Assembly: GCA_023144635.1 (NCBI GenBank)
Contig: JAGLFH010000050.1
Location: forward strand, 1 to 54,357
Origin: Candidatus Auribacterota bacterium
Lineage (GTDB): Bacteria; Auribacterota; JAFGBW01; JAFGJP01
Length of the DNA stretch: 54,357 nucleotides
Direction: 5' to 3'
The notes beneath the pieces are model-generated. The model did no database searches. It had not been told where the DNA came from and saw only the letters and a program-made list of their open reading frames with translations. Shown one piece after another: positions 17,634 to 26,248 of this stretch. Position numbers and translations under genes: made by a program. Position 1 is the stretch's first letter, and each line of letters starts with the position of its first letter.

Positions 17634-18905
17634 TCAAAAATATTTTTTAAATAATTTTTTTCTTTCTTTATCAGTAAATACTTTGATCCTTCCAAATTCT
17701 CCGTCATATCCCGGAGATCTATATACATTACCGATTCGCATTCTTAAAATAGATTCTCTAAGAAGTGGATTTGAATCTCTTTTAAGCTCATCAAGCGGCA
17801 TGTTAAGCAGGATATCGAATTCAGATGGAAATAAATGTAAAAGACGCATATATTCTTTGATTATTTTTTTAGATTGTACGCCTGTAGAAAAGATTTCAGA
17901 AAGTATTTCAATAAGAGGAATAAGGCTAAAAAAATCTTTAGAATCTTTTGGTTTTACAGGATGTTTTCTATCTGCAAGTGAACTTACCCTATTAAGCACA
18001 CCAACGGTTAATGGCTTTTTACATTTTGGGCATATTCCATTATTTTTAAAGGTTTCTTCAGGAGAGAAAGCAACATTACATTTTCTATGTCCATCTAAGT
18101 GATATTTTCCTTCTTCAGGATAAAACTCGATAGTTCCGATAAATCCTTTTTTTTCTTTTAATGCTTTAAACATTGAGAAATAGTCAAAGCTGCAATCAAA
18201 GATATTAGCCTCTCGTCCCAATTTTTGAGGTGAGTGAGCATCAGAGTTTGATATTAGAGCAAATCTATCTAATTTTGACAACATCCAGTTCATGGAAGGG
18301 TCTGAGGAAAGCCCGGTTTCAAGAGCAAAAATATGTGGTGATAGATCCTCAAAACATTCCTCAATGCTATCAAATCCTGATTTAGAACCAAAAAGGGAAA
18401 ACCATGGTGTCCAGATATGTGCAGGTATAAGATGTGCGTTATCAGAAGAACCTAAGACTATCTCAAGTAGATTTTTTGCATCAAGTCCAAGTATTGGCCT
18501 GCCATCAGATGTGATATTTCCTATTTTGCCAAGGGTTCTTGATATTTTTTTTGCTGTTTTTATATCAGGAGCATAAATAAGATTGTGATTTTTACGGGTT
18601 TTGCCATTTTTTTTATAAATACTGCTAATTTCAGCAGAAAGGACAAAACGCGTTTTATCTGTATTTACTATTATTGAATCAAATAATTTAATTTTACCAG
18701 GTTTTTTTATTTTCATAAAGCCTGGTTCTGCAGGTGTTAACGTAGATTCTATAAGATCAAGCCATTTAGGATGTGTAAAATCCCCTGTTCCAACAACATG
18801 TATACCCTTGATCTTTGCCCATGCAGCAAGATTTTCAAGATCACATTTGGGTGATGTTGCTCTTGAAAGATATGAATGTATATGTAAATCAGCTATAAAT
18901 CGCAT
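17634..18905 (-). CDS. Endonuclease Q-like DNA repair nuclease (PHP domain)
   Basis: This 423-residue protein matches EndoQ, which nicks DNA 5' of deaminated or abasic bases. The N-terminal PHP metal motif DLHIHS is at residues 6-11, further metal ligands appear in GTGDFTHP, PAHIWTPW and NSDAHSPQ, and a C-terminal zinc-binding region has KCNVAFSP and CPKCKKPLTVG. The end of the protein has the helical GNVYRSPGYDGEFG block seen in the family. EndoQ is typical of archaea and a few bacterial groups, a useful taxonomic hint. Older annotations call this family UvrD/DNA helicase-like, which is misleading. Confidence 0.85.
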   Translation of the reverse strand: MRFIADLHIHSYLSRATSPKCDLENLAAWAKIKGIHVVGTGDFTHPKWLDLIESTLTPAEPGFMKIKKPGKIKLFDSIIVNTDKTRFVLSAEISSIYKKNGKTRKNHNLIYAPDIKTAKKISRTLGKIGNITSDGRPILGLDAKNLLEIVLGSSDNAHLIPAHIWTPWFSLFGSKSGFDSIEECFEDLSPHIFALETGLSSDPSMNWMLSKLDRFALISNSDAHSPQKLGREANIFDCSFDYFSMFKALKEKKGFIGTIEFYPEEGKYHLDGHRKCNVAFSPEETFKNNGICPKCKKPLTVGVLNRVSSLADRKHPVKPKDSKDFFSLIPLIEILSEIFSTGVQSKKIIKEYMRLLHLFPSEFDILLNMPLDELKRDSNPLLRESILRMRIGNVYRSPGYDGEFGRIKVFTDKERKKLFKKYF

Positions 18906-19105
18906 GTTATCTATTTTGTTAAAAATTCATTTTTTAAATTGTATATTCCTTTTGATTAAAAATCTATTCCTTTATTATAGCGACAAGTATAGAATTTTAT
19001 TGTTGACAGCGACTCTATTTTAAGGTATTTTTACACGTTTTTATTTTTATAACCCATTTGGGTAAAAAGTCTCTCACTTACTTAATTAAAGGAAGGAGCA
19101 TCTAT

Positions 19106-19513
19106 ATGAAAAAGCAAAGGACTATAAAAAAACTTTCTAAAGAAAAAATGAAGTTTTATACAAACCTAATCATAGAGTTTAGAGAAAAGATCCTTGGCAG
19201 GATAGATCATATAGAGCAGGAAAACTTACATAAGCAGTCAAGAGAAGCTTCCGGTGAGCTCACCGGACATAACCTTCATATGGCAGATGTTGCAACAGAT
19301 ACTTATGATATGGATTTTAATTTAAGTTTAGGTAGTGATTCATATGAGATCCTTTATGAAATAGATTCAGCTTTAGAAAGAATTGAGAATGGCACTTATG
19401 GTTTTTCAGAGTTAAGTGGTGAGTTTATTGGTGAAAAAAGGCTTTTGGCAGTACCGTATGCTCGTTATACTATAGATGAGAAACGTGAAATAGAACAAAG
19501 TAGTATTAATTAA
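19106..19513 (+). CDS. DksA/TraR-family protein lacking zinc-finger cysteines
   Basis: A 135-residue DksA/TraR-like protein. It has the coiled-coil region (residues about 10-85, with the ADVATDTYDMDFNLSL acidic tip) and a C-terminal finger. All four zinc Cys are replaced: the usual YGxCxxCG block reads YGFSELSG and the usual YCxxC reads YTIDEK, while the surrounding IGEKRLLAVPYARY is conserved. ATG 19106 is preceded by GGAAGGAG. Family members bind the RNA polymerase secondary channel; zinc-less versions are known in other bacteria and can function at low zinc. Confidence 0.85.
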   Translation: MKKQRTIKKLSKEKMKFYTNLIIEFREKILGRIDHIEQENLHKQSREASGELTGHNLHMADVATDTYDMDFNLSLGSDSYEILYEIDSALERIENGTYGFSELSGEFIGEKRLLAVPYARYTIDEKREIEQSSIN

Positions 19514-19536
19514 TTCAGTTTACTTTACTTTTACTG

Positions 19537-21183
19537 TTAATCCCTCATTTCTTCTTTCTTTATTGGTTCAATATTAATAACAGGTTTTGTTAATGTATTG
19601 ATTTTAGGGGTATTGTTTTCTTTAATATTCACATCAGATGTATTTTTTAATAGAGGTGCTTTTGATAAGATGATCTTAGGTTTTTCATCATTATAAGCCT
19701 GCTCATTCACCAATTGTTTTTGGTCAGTATCTTTTTTATTCACTTCAGCTTTAAGTTTTTCAATATCAGCCTGTGAAAAAGTAGATCCCGGAGTAAGTGC
19801 CTGCTTGTTTGGAGTTTGCTTTTCAGTAGGCTCTATTTTATTTGCATCGATTTTAGGTTTTTTCATATCATCTTGAGTAAGAGTAGATTCCGGAAGAGGT
19901 GTCTGCTCATCTATAATAGCTCTGATCTCATTGATGTCAGGTTGGATGGTTGTTGCAATATGTGCCTGCTTATTTACCAATTGTTTTTGGTCAGTATCTT
20001 TTTTATTTACTTCAGCTTTAAGTTTTTCAATATCAGCCTGTGAAAAAGTAGATCCCGGAGTAAGTGCCTGCTTGTTTGGAGCCTGTTTCTCTTCAGCTTT
20101 CTTATTATCTATTTCAAGTTTTATTTTTTCAACATCATATTGAGTAAGGTCATGTCCTATAGTGTGTTCCTTGGCAGGTATTGGGTGAGGAGGCTCCTTT
20201 TTTATATCAGCTTTGATCTCGTTGATATCAGGTTGAGGGACAGGTTTTTCATTAATTGATGGTTCTGCAGCAGATTCTATTATCGGATTTTCATTTACCT
20301 GCAAACAGACCTCTATGAATAATGTGCCTGCTTGAGTCATGAAAGGTACAAGAATACATGGTACGCGCGGTGCAAGGCGGTGAGTGAATTGCTTTCCGCT
20401 AAATACTTTAGGCAGTCCGATGTTAAATGAATACCCCTTTTCACTAAAAGCTTTTTTTGTGTTTCCGGTAATTATATTGACTATTTCACCAATTCCGTCC
20501 TTTATATCTGTATCAGTTACTTTAAAATTTTCTTCAAAAGCTGCTTCCTCTTTTAACATGTCATAAACAACTTCATATGCCATTGCCTTATCAAAACTTA
20601 AAGCTATAGTTCCTTCCATATCGCCGGTTATGTCCATTTTTGCTGAGATATCCTTATGCGAAAAAGGATCATTATCAAAGAATATTTGACCTGTTTTAGG
20701 TGTGATCTCAGTCATGTTTCGAAAAAACATTTCAACATTTTCAATAAAAAGCTGTATGTACTCAATAGGTAAGTCGTGCGAAAGAGTTGTGGCAGAAGAA
20801 CTTACATTTGGTTTTAGAGCTTGCTGAACAGGTTTAATAATGTTTATCGGAGTATACGGTTTTTTTATTGTTTGCATAACCCGATATTTTCGTTTTAAAA
20901 CACTGGGTTCTTCTAGAACAAAAAAAGAATCCCAAAGCAAAATAAATAAAGGGGTTCCGTATGTATTACTGTCTGAGATTATTATCTCAGGAATCTCCAT
21001 GCCAAAGTAATCAGGAAGCGACATGTTCAGTATGATTAGATCAGGTTTTTCTTTTTTACAAAAATCCAGACCTTCTTCACCTGTAACCTTGTAATAAACC
21101 TGCTTAAAACCTGCCTGAAGTAATTGACGCAGATTTTCATGGCAAAGTTCAAGTTCAGGTTCAATTATAAGAATTTTGCTCAT
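19537..21183 (-). CDS. Degenerate receiver plus CheX-like domain with repeated tail
   Basis: A 548-residue cytoplasmic protein. Residues about 1-125 form a response-regulator receiver whose phosphorylated Asp is Asn (LIILNMSLPD instead of the usual D). Residues about 145-300 look like a CheX/CheC-type domain (MDITGDMEGTIALSF; DGIGEIVNIITGNTKKAF, with the E-x2-N phosphatase motif). The remaining 240 residues are hydrophilic and contain six related motifs of the type SQADIEKLKAEV, two of them inside a near-perfect 106-base DNA duplication. The motif resembles the CheY-binding N-terminus of FliM. The start at 21183 gives MSKILIIEPE; a TTG two codons upstream is also possible. Confidence 0.75.
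   Translation of the reverse strand: MSKILIIEPELELCHENLRQLLQAGFKQVYYKVTGEEGLDFCKKEKPDLIILNMSLPDYFGMEIPEIIISDSNTYGTPLFILLWDSFFVLEEPSVLKRKYRVMQTIKKPYTPINIIKPVQQALKPNVSSSATTLSHDLPIEYIQLFIENVEMFFRNMTEITPKTGQIFFDNDPFSHKDISAKMDITGDMEGTIALSFDKAMAYEVVYDMLKEEAAFEENFKVTDTDIKDGIGEIVNIITGNTKKAFSEKGYSFNIGLPKVFSGKQFTHRLAPRVPCILVPFMTQAGTLFIEVCLQVNENPIIESAAEPSINEKPVPQPDINEIKADIKKEPPHPIPAKEHTIGHDLTQYDVEKIKLEIDNKKAEEKQAPNKQALTPGSTFSQADIEKLKAEVNKKDTDQKQLVNKQAHIATTIQPDINEIRAIIDEQTPLPESTLTQDDMKKPKIDANKIEPTEKQTPNKQALTPGSTFSQADIEKLKAEVNKKDTDQKQLVNEQAYNDEKPKIILSKAPLLKNTSDVNIKENNTPKINTLTKPVINIEPIKKEEMRD
19709..20081. repeat. Direct repeat of about 106 bases (89-codon spacing)
   Basis: Bases 19709-19814 and 19976-20081 are nearly identical and offset by 267 bases. 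They encode the TPGSTFSQADIEKLKAEV block and its flanks in the receiver-CheX protein. The few differences are mostly silent or conservative, pointing to a recent in-frame duplication. Confidence 0.85.
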
Positions 21184-21205
21184 ACCCAATATGCCCTAAA
21201 AAATT

Positions 21206-22186
21206 CTATAAAAGATCAAGAAAATCATCTTTTTTATCATCTTGAGGTTCTTGCTGATCTTTAATTATTAGATGTTTTTCCCCTGTTTTTTTTTCAACAT
21301 AATCCCCTTCTTTTATCAAAACAAAATCTTTATTTGAAACACGTACCTTTTGAGGAATAAAAATGTACAATTCATTATTTGTTAGATGCTGTTTATTATA
21401 TACTGTTCCCGAAAAAGAACTTTTTGGAGAATAATGGAATCTTGATTTGTAAAAAAAGGAACCCAGCAGAATAAATATAAAGATTGAAAAAGCAATTAAA
21501 AAATAAAGACTTTTATTTAAATATAATTTAGTAGTAACATTGGTATTAACACTATTTAAGTTTAATTGAGAAGATTCGAATTCTTGAGTACAAAGTTCTT
21601 TTGCAAGTCCCTGACAGTTTTTTACTATCATCTGAAAATCAACAGGACTTTCCGGAAGTCCCAACGCTGTAAAAAATAAACAATTTTCTTTAACGTCTAT
21701 TTGAAATTTAAAGGGTTTTTTCATAATATCAGCAACCATTATAAGTTCTGCAAAAAGGTCTAAAACTGATGGTGTAACTGCTTTTTGTAATTCTTCTTTT
21801 GTTATGGTATCGCTCATGGCATAAATCTTTTTATTTGCATCACCCTGTCCGATAGCTATAAAATTCTTTTTGTCTGGTGAATAAGTAGTTATTTGAAATT
21901 CGTAGGGAGATTTTGTTTTAAAGCTGCTAATTACAATTTCAGTTGATGACCGTAAAAAAATGTTTTTTGCAAATAAAGATGCTTTAACATTCATGATATC
22001 TGTTGAGAATGAAACTGATTTATTGAATATAGAGCTTTCATAGCTAAAATCAGTATTATAATAATCATTAAGATCTTTAAAAAGATTTGGTATTTTAAGT
22101 TTATAGATTGAATATCTTAAGAGGAGAAACATTACAAATATAAAAACGGAAAATGTCGAAATCAAAATAATATTATATATATACAT
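21206..22186 (-). CDS. Unknown protein with two membrane segments
   Basis: A 326-residue protein of no recognised family. A transmembrane helix lies at residues about 5-25 (IILISTFSVFIFVMFLLL) and another at about 228-245 (LYFLIAFSIFIFILLGSFF). The roughly 200-residue domain between them has mixed beta/alpha character. The C-terminal 80 residues carry an IPQKVRVSNKDFVLIKEGDYV beta-rich patch and end in a charged tail, DKKDDFLDLL. It is 22 bases upstream of the receiver-CheX gene on the same strand, so the two probably work together. Confidence 0.65.
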   Translation of the reverse strand: MYIYNIILISTFSVFIFVMFLLLRYSIYKLKIPNLFKDLNDYYNTDFSYESSIFNKSVSFSTDIMNVKASLFAKNIFLRSSTEIVISSFKTKSPYEFQITTYSPDKKNFIAIGQGDANKKIYAMSDTITKEELQKAVTPSVLDLFAELIMVADIMKKPFKFQIDVKENCLFFTALGLPESPVDFQMIVKNCQGLAKELCTQEFESSQLNLNSVNTNVTTKLYLNKSLYFLIAFSIFIFILLGSFFYKSRFHYSPKSSFSGTVYNKQHLTNNELYIFIPQKVRVSNKDFVLIKEGDYVEKKTGEKHLIIKDQQEPQDDKKDDFLDLL

Positions 22187-22347
22187 AAAAAAATTATAGG
22201 TAATATTATAATGTTATTCAATACCTTAATGACTTACTTTTACTTTTTTTAAATTAATTAATATAAATATATGAAATTTTTAAATAGTTTTCTTTTAGAT
22301 TTGTTGAAATTTATTAATAAAATAAATACAGCATCATAAGTTTTTAC

Positions 22348-22420
22348 CTTCCTCCGTAAAAGCCATGGGCTTGTGTGTCAGTAGAGGCTAGTGACCGTGT
22401 GAGATGAAGCTAGGAGGGAG
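22348..22420. ncRNA. Candidate structured RNA, family not recognised
   Basis: CTTCCTCC at 22348-22355 pairs with GGAGGGAG at 22413-22420 (8 pairs, one G-U) and closes a 57-base interior containing the hairpin AAGCC-ATG-GGCTT. The block is far more GC-rich than its surroundings. It does not fit the TPP, cobalamin or other common riboswitch consensus sequences I checked by eye. Strand is undetermined; the closing stem can form on either. Confidence 0.35.
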
Positions 22421-22570
22421 TCTTTCGCGCCGTAGCGTGAATTGGCGTATACGCTTTTGTAAGTCCAATAATTTACTTTTGTTGTCTAATTTGTTTGTAT
22501 CATCTATCAAGATATTATTTTGGGCTGTTTTTATTGAGGGTAGATAAATTAAAGATATAAGAATTGCTAT

Positions 22571-22602
22571 CTTTAGAAAAACGTTAAACTGTTTTTCTAA
22601 AG
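22571..22602. repeat. 12-bp perfect hairpin
   Basis: CTTTAGAAAAAC at 22571-22582 and its complement at 22591-22602 flank an 8-base loop. No adjacent gene explains it. Confidence 0.5.
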
Positions 22603-23129
22603 GTTCAGAAGCTTTATGGTTTTTTATATAATTTTAGTATAGATATACTAAAAAAGGTCAAGTCTCTATATTTAACAAAATAAGATTATTAAATAATCGA
22701 AAAAAGGGATATAGATAGGGTCAAAGCTCATTATTAAATATTTAATTATTCAAAGATATTTTTAAAAAAAGTAATAAAATGACCTAATAAAGTCAGGTCT
22801 CTATTATAAACAATATAGCAGTAACTAGTTGTTAATAAATATAATATGAAAATCGTCAATATTTATGAAGACTTTAGCCTTTGGAATAATAGCTTTTACA
22901 CGCATATTTTGCAGCGCTTTGAACCCTTAAGCAATCTGATAAACAACTCTGAGGGAAACTAATTTAAAAGTATTTTTGACAATTAGATATTTCATAAATA
23001 CATCCAAAGAGAATTTATAAATTACTCGCAGCAATAGAAATGAAACAAAATAAGAGTTAATAGGGCAAATGACATTTTATCGCATGCTTTTTTATAAGGA
23101 AACAGAATATTTTTTTCGGCAGTATTTTC

Positions 23130-23172
23130 CAAAGGTGATAAGGATTGTCGAAGATCCGCTCACCTTTGTTTT
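23130..23172 (+). terminator. Intrinsic terminator with no upstream gene
   Basis: CAAAGGTGA (23130-23138) pairs perfectly with TCACCTTTG (23160-23168), followed by a T-rich tract (TTTTTATTTG begins near 23169). This is a classic plus-strand rho-independent terminator, yet no plus-strand coding sequence precedes it for several kilobases, so it may end a small RNA or a leader transcript. Confidence 0.65.
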
Positions 23173-23296
23173 TATTTGTATCTTTTACACTATCTATAAT
23201 GGCAGATAACTGGAATATAAAAAATGAGCAGAGATAAATTCAAATAAAAGAATTAAAAGTGTTGTAAAATAATAATTGTTATATATTATTTAAAAA

Positions 23297-24187
23297 ATGG
23301 AGAATAAAATAAAAACTTTTGCCGGCTTAGAAGAGGATGAAAAGAGTTATCCTTCTTCCGAAATAGTTTTACTTCCTGTTCCCTATGAGAAGACAACTAC
23401 ATATATTAAAGGGACAGAACACGGGCCTTTTGCTATACTTAATGCATCTCCGAATCTTGAATTTTATGATTGTGATCTTGATTTTGTTGCCCTAAACCAT
23501 GCAAAAATAGCAACTTTGCCTCCTCTTTTATTAAAAAATGATCCTGAAGATATGGTAAAAAATGTGGCAGAAGCTGTAGAGAATATTGTTAAAGATAACA
23601 AGCTTCCGATTGTTCTTGGAGGAGAGCATTCTATAACTATTGGCAGTTTTAGAGGAGTGAATAATCATTATAAGGATATATCTGTAGTGCAATTAGATGC
23701 TCATGCTGACTTAAGGGATGCCTATGAGGGGTCGAATTATAATCATGCTTGCGTAATGAGACGAATTGCTGAAGATGCTCATATCTGTCAAATAGGGATC
23801 AGAGCAATTGATGAGGAAGAAGCTAAGATCATAAAAGAGAATGATTATGATGTTTTTTTTGCAAAAGCTATTGTTAATAACAATAGCTGGCATGAAAGAG
23901 CACTTAGTGGTTTAAAAGATAATGTTTATTTAACATTTGATATTGATGTTTTTGATCCTTCCTTTATGCCTTCAACAGGCACGCCAGAGCCGGGAGGCTT
24001 AGGATGGTATGAAGTTTTAAGCTTTTTGAAAAAACTGGTGATGAAAAAAAATATTGTAGGAATGGATATTATGGAACTTTGTCCAATGAATAATAATAAA
24101 GGTCCTGATTTTATTGCAGCAAAGCTGCTTTATCAGTTGATAACGTATGTAACGTATAAAAAAACTTTGCATAATAATGATATTTGA
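23297..24187 (+). CDS. speB: Agmatinase
   Basis: Agmatinase (296 residues) hydrolyses agmatine to putrescine and urea with a dinuclear Mn centre. Ureohydrolase motifs are GGEHSIT (about residue 113), DAHADLRD and FDIDVFDPSFMPSTGTPEPGG, which together supply all metal ligands. The ATG at 23297 lacks a strong upstream ribosome site. It is followed after 60 bases by an arginine decarboxylase, so the pair makes putrescine from arginine. Arginase and formimidoglutamase are alternatives, but the neighbour favours agmatinase. Confidence 0.88.
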   Translation: MENKIKTFAGLEEDEKSYPSSEIVLLPVPYEKTTTYIKGTEHGPFAILNASPNLEFYDCDLDFVALNHAKIATLPPLLLKNDPEDMVKNVAEAVENIVKDNKLPIVLGGEHSITIGSFRGVNNHYKDISVVQLDAHADLRDAYEGSNYNHACVMRRIAEDAHICQIGIRAIDEEEAKIIKENDYDVFFAKAIVNNNSWHERALSGLKDNVYLTFDIDVFDPSFMPSTGTPEPGGLGWYEVLSFLKKLVMKKNIVGMDIMELCPMNNNKGPDFIAAKLLYQLITYVTYKKTLHNNDI

Positions 24188-24247
24188 TTAAAATGTATTT
24201 TTTCATTAAATATTATTTTTTAATACAATTATAATTGGAGGGACTAA

Positions 24248-24793
24248 ATGATACCAAAAAAGGTTTTTTTTACAAAAGGTGTTGGTGTTCATAGAGAAAA
24301 ACTGGCTTCTTTCGAAACGGCTCTTCGTCAAGGTGGTATTGAAAAATGTAATCTTGTTAGTGTTTCCAGCATTCTTCCTCCTCATGTAAAAATTATCAGT
24401 AAAAGTAAAGGTATTAAACTTCTTAGGCCGGGTCAGATAACATTTAATGTTATGGCGCGAAATGAAACTAATGAACCTCATCGTCTTTTATCTTCTGCTG
24501 TTGGTATTGCTGTTCCGGCAGAAAAGGCATCCTATGGATATCTTTCCGAGCATCATAGTTTCGGAGAATCTGCTAAAAAATCAGGAGACTATGCAGAAGA
24601 CATTGCGGCTACTCTTCTTGCTTCTACTTTAGGAATTGACCTTGATCCTGATAAAGCATGGGATGAAAGAAAACAGTTCTATAAATCAAGCGGCCATATA
24701 TTCCGAACAGACAATGTTTGCCAGTCAGCAAGGGGAGATAAGGACGGGCTTTGGACAACAGTAGTTGCTTGCGCTGTTTTTATCCTTGAATGA
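24248..24793 (+). CDS. pdaD: Pyruvoyl-dependent arginine decarboxylase
   Basis: PvlArgDC (181 residues) converts arginine to agmatine using a pyruvoyl group made by self-cleavage. The cleavage motif is VSSILPP (normally between the two Ser) at about residues 39-45, and the C-terminal block [12 protein letters not shown] is typical. GGAGGG at 24237-24242 precedes the ATG. This enzyme class is usual in archaea and scattered in bacteria. Together with the upstream agmatinase it forms a complete two-step route to putrescine. Confidence 0.92.
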   Translation: MIPKKVFFTKGVGVHREKLASFETALRQGGIEKCNLVSVSSILPPHVKIISKSKGIKLLRPGQITFNVMARNETNEPHRLLSSAVGIAVPAEKASYGYLSEHHSFGESAKKSGDYAEDIAATLLASTLGIDLDPDKAWDERKQFYKSSGHIFRTDNVCQSARGDKDGLWTTVVACAVFILE

Positions 24794-24966
24794 TGCAGAC
24801 GGAATTAACTGGCTTTTTCTTTATTTTAGTTAAATATTTGCTGTCCTGAATTAAAGAATAATATTATCCTGCGAGTAATATTTGATATGTAAAATATCTC
24901 TTTTGATTACAAGATTTGTTTTTTTGTATCCTGTTATCTTGATTATAAGCAGAAGCGTTTTTAAAT

Positions 24967-25025
24967 CCCTGCCTGCCCTGAGCTTGTCGAAGGGAGTGAC
25001 CATGAGCAGAGTCAAAGGGTCTTGA
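24967..25025. repeat. CCTGAGC-TTGTCGAAGG dispersed repeat (copy 2)
   Basis: The core CCCTGAGCTTGTCGAAGGG is followed by a degenerate inverted partner (GAGCAGAGTCAAAGGG). It belongs to the same family as the copies at 4576 and 34681 and lies in the 274-base gap between the convergent arginine decarboxylase and Nif3-like genes, which shows nothing else. Confidence 0.6.
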
Positions 25026-25067
25026 ACTAAAGATTCTTCGACTAACAACTAATAGACAAAGTCGCTT

Positions 25068-25829
25068 CTATGCTTTATTAGGAATATCTATAAAAAAGGT
25101 TTTAACTTTAAACTTTTTTTGTAATATTTTTCCTAATTCGATTAATCCGAAACGTTCAGTTGCATAATGACCACAGGAAATAAAACTTTTTTGTGTTTCT
25201 CTGGCAATTTCCTGGATTGGCTCACCATTTTCTCCAGTAATGAAAAGGTCTATATTATTTTCTGCTGCTTCTAAAAAATCTTTTGAAGCACCGCCGCTTA
25301 CAATAGCGACCTGTCGGATCGAAGAGTCGTTAAAAGAATAGCTTGCATTTACCTGCCCGAAAACAGTATTAAGTTTTTTATGTATTTCCCTAAAAGATAC
25401 AGGTTTTGAAAGAAAGCCTTTTACTCCTATATTGTGATTACCATGCTTTGCAAAAAAAGAGATTTTTTTTAATCCTATTTTTTTAGCGATCAAGATGTTA
25501 TTACCGTATTTTTTGTGTCCGTCAAGCGGAAGATGATATCCAATAAGAGAGATATCGTTTTTAAGTAAGAACCGGACTCTCTCTTTAAAAATACCTGTTA
25601 TTCTGTTAAACTTTTTTTCGCCCCAAATAAGGCCGTGATGTACAAGAATTGCTTGAGCACCTTTTTTTTGTGCTTCTTTAAAAATATTTAATGAGGCGCT
25701 TACCCCGAGCGCAATTGTAGAAACTGCATCTTCTCCTTCTACTTGAAGTCCATTTGGACAATAGTCATCATAGTCATTTGATTCAAGCAAAGTATCAAGG
25801 AATTTCACGATATTTTTTAATTTGGCCAT
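25068..25829 (-). CDS. Nif3-like dinuclear metal-centre protein (DUF34)
   Basis: A 253-residue member of the NIF3/YbgI/DUF34 family. Conserved features are DDYCPNGLQVEG near the start, the metal motif VHHGLIWG (HHG, about residue 64), GYHLPLDGHKKYGNN and the late SCGHYATERFG. The family binds a dinuclear metal site; GTP cyclohydrolase I type 2 activity has been reported for some members and the true role is debated. The ATG at 25829 follows AGAGGTG. Despite the name it has no demonstrated link to nitrogenase. Confidence 0.88.
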   Translation of the reverse strand: MAKLKNIVKFLDTLLESNDYDDYCPNGLQVEGEDAVSTIALGVSASLNIFKEAQKKGAQAILVHHGLIWGEKKFNRITGIFKERVRFLLKNDISLIGYHLPLDGHKKYGNNILIAKKIGLKKISFFAKHGNHNIGVKGFLSKPVSFREIHKKLNTVFGQVNASYSFNDSSIRQVAIVSGGASKDFLEAAENNIDLFITGENGEPIQEIARETQKSFISCGHYATERFGLIELGKILQKKFKVKTFFIDIPNKA

Positions 25830-25858
25830 AAAAAACACCTCTTATATTTAAAAGTTTT

Positions 25859-26248
25859 TCAGCTATTATTTATAGCTTCTTCAGAAAAGTAATCTTCTTT
25901 AAAAATATCATCAAAATTGTATACATCTTTAAAATCATCAAGTGAATCAGCCTCTTCCCTTCCCATTAATCCTTTATCTATCATATTATAAACAATATCT
26001 CCTACATCTTGTGTTGTGTGAATACCCCAAAGATTTAAAGTGAATTTTGCCATAGGTCCAAAACTTTTTTGAGCATAATCTCTAAAGCCAAGGAGCAACT
26101 CCCTTCCTGTTATATGTTTCCCAGTTGGGAGTTTTTTATTTTGTGTATAAAAATGCAGGCATTCCATAACAAAGGTATAAGCTTCAACTTGAAACCTTTT
26201 GTCCGTGCGGATTATTTTTTTAACATCTTTTATAAAATCATTCAACAT
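25859..26248 (-). CDS. Minf_1886-family conserved protein
   Basis: A 129-residue cytoplasmic protein resembling the Minf_1886 family, found chiefly in Planctomycetes, Verrucomicrobia and Omnitrophota-like bacteria. Recognisable segments are AYTFVMECLHFYT, KHITGRELLLGFRDYAQKSFGPMA and WGIHTTQDVGDIVYNMIDKGLMG. Start 26248 has AAGAGGAG upstream. Function is unknown. It is followed by the Nif3-like gene on the same strand 29 bases later. It is one of the best hints to the taxonomic origin of the window. Confidence 0.8.
   Translation of the reverse strand: MLNDFIKDVKKIIRTDKRFQVEAYTFVMECLHFYTQNKKLPTGKHITGRELLLGFRDYAQKSFGPMAKFTLNLWGIHTTQDVGDIVYNMIDKGLMGREEADSLDDFKDVYNFDDIFKEDYFSEEAINNS

Larger units (their letters stand above)
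22187..23296. other. 1.1-kb gene-free, AT-rich region
   Basis: No convincing protein gene is seen. It contains a GC-rich candidate structured RNA (22348-22420), a 10-bp palindrome at 22445-22454, a 12-bp hairpin (22571-22602), two degenerate copies of a GGTCAAGTCTCTA / AGTCAGGTCTCTA repeat (about 22664 and 22790; a related GGGTCAGATCTCAA is at 38771), and an intrinsic terminator at 23130-23172. It separates the minus-strand signalling pair from the plus-strand polyamine genes and probably holds both sets of promoters. Confidence 0.6.

Noticed and set aside
22348-22420. Cyclic di-GMP type I riboswitch
   Set aside because: TAAAAGCCATGGG resembles part of the consensus, but the upstream GGGCAAACC-like and downstream receptor elements are absent.
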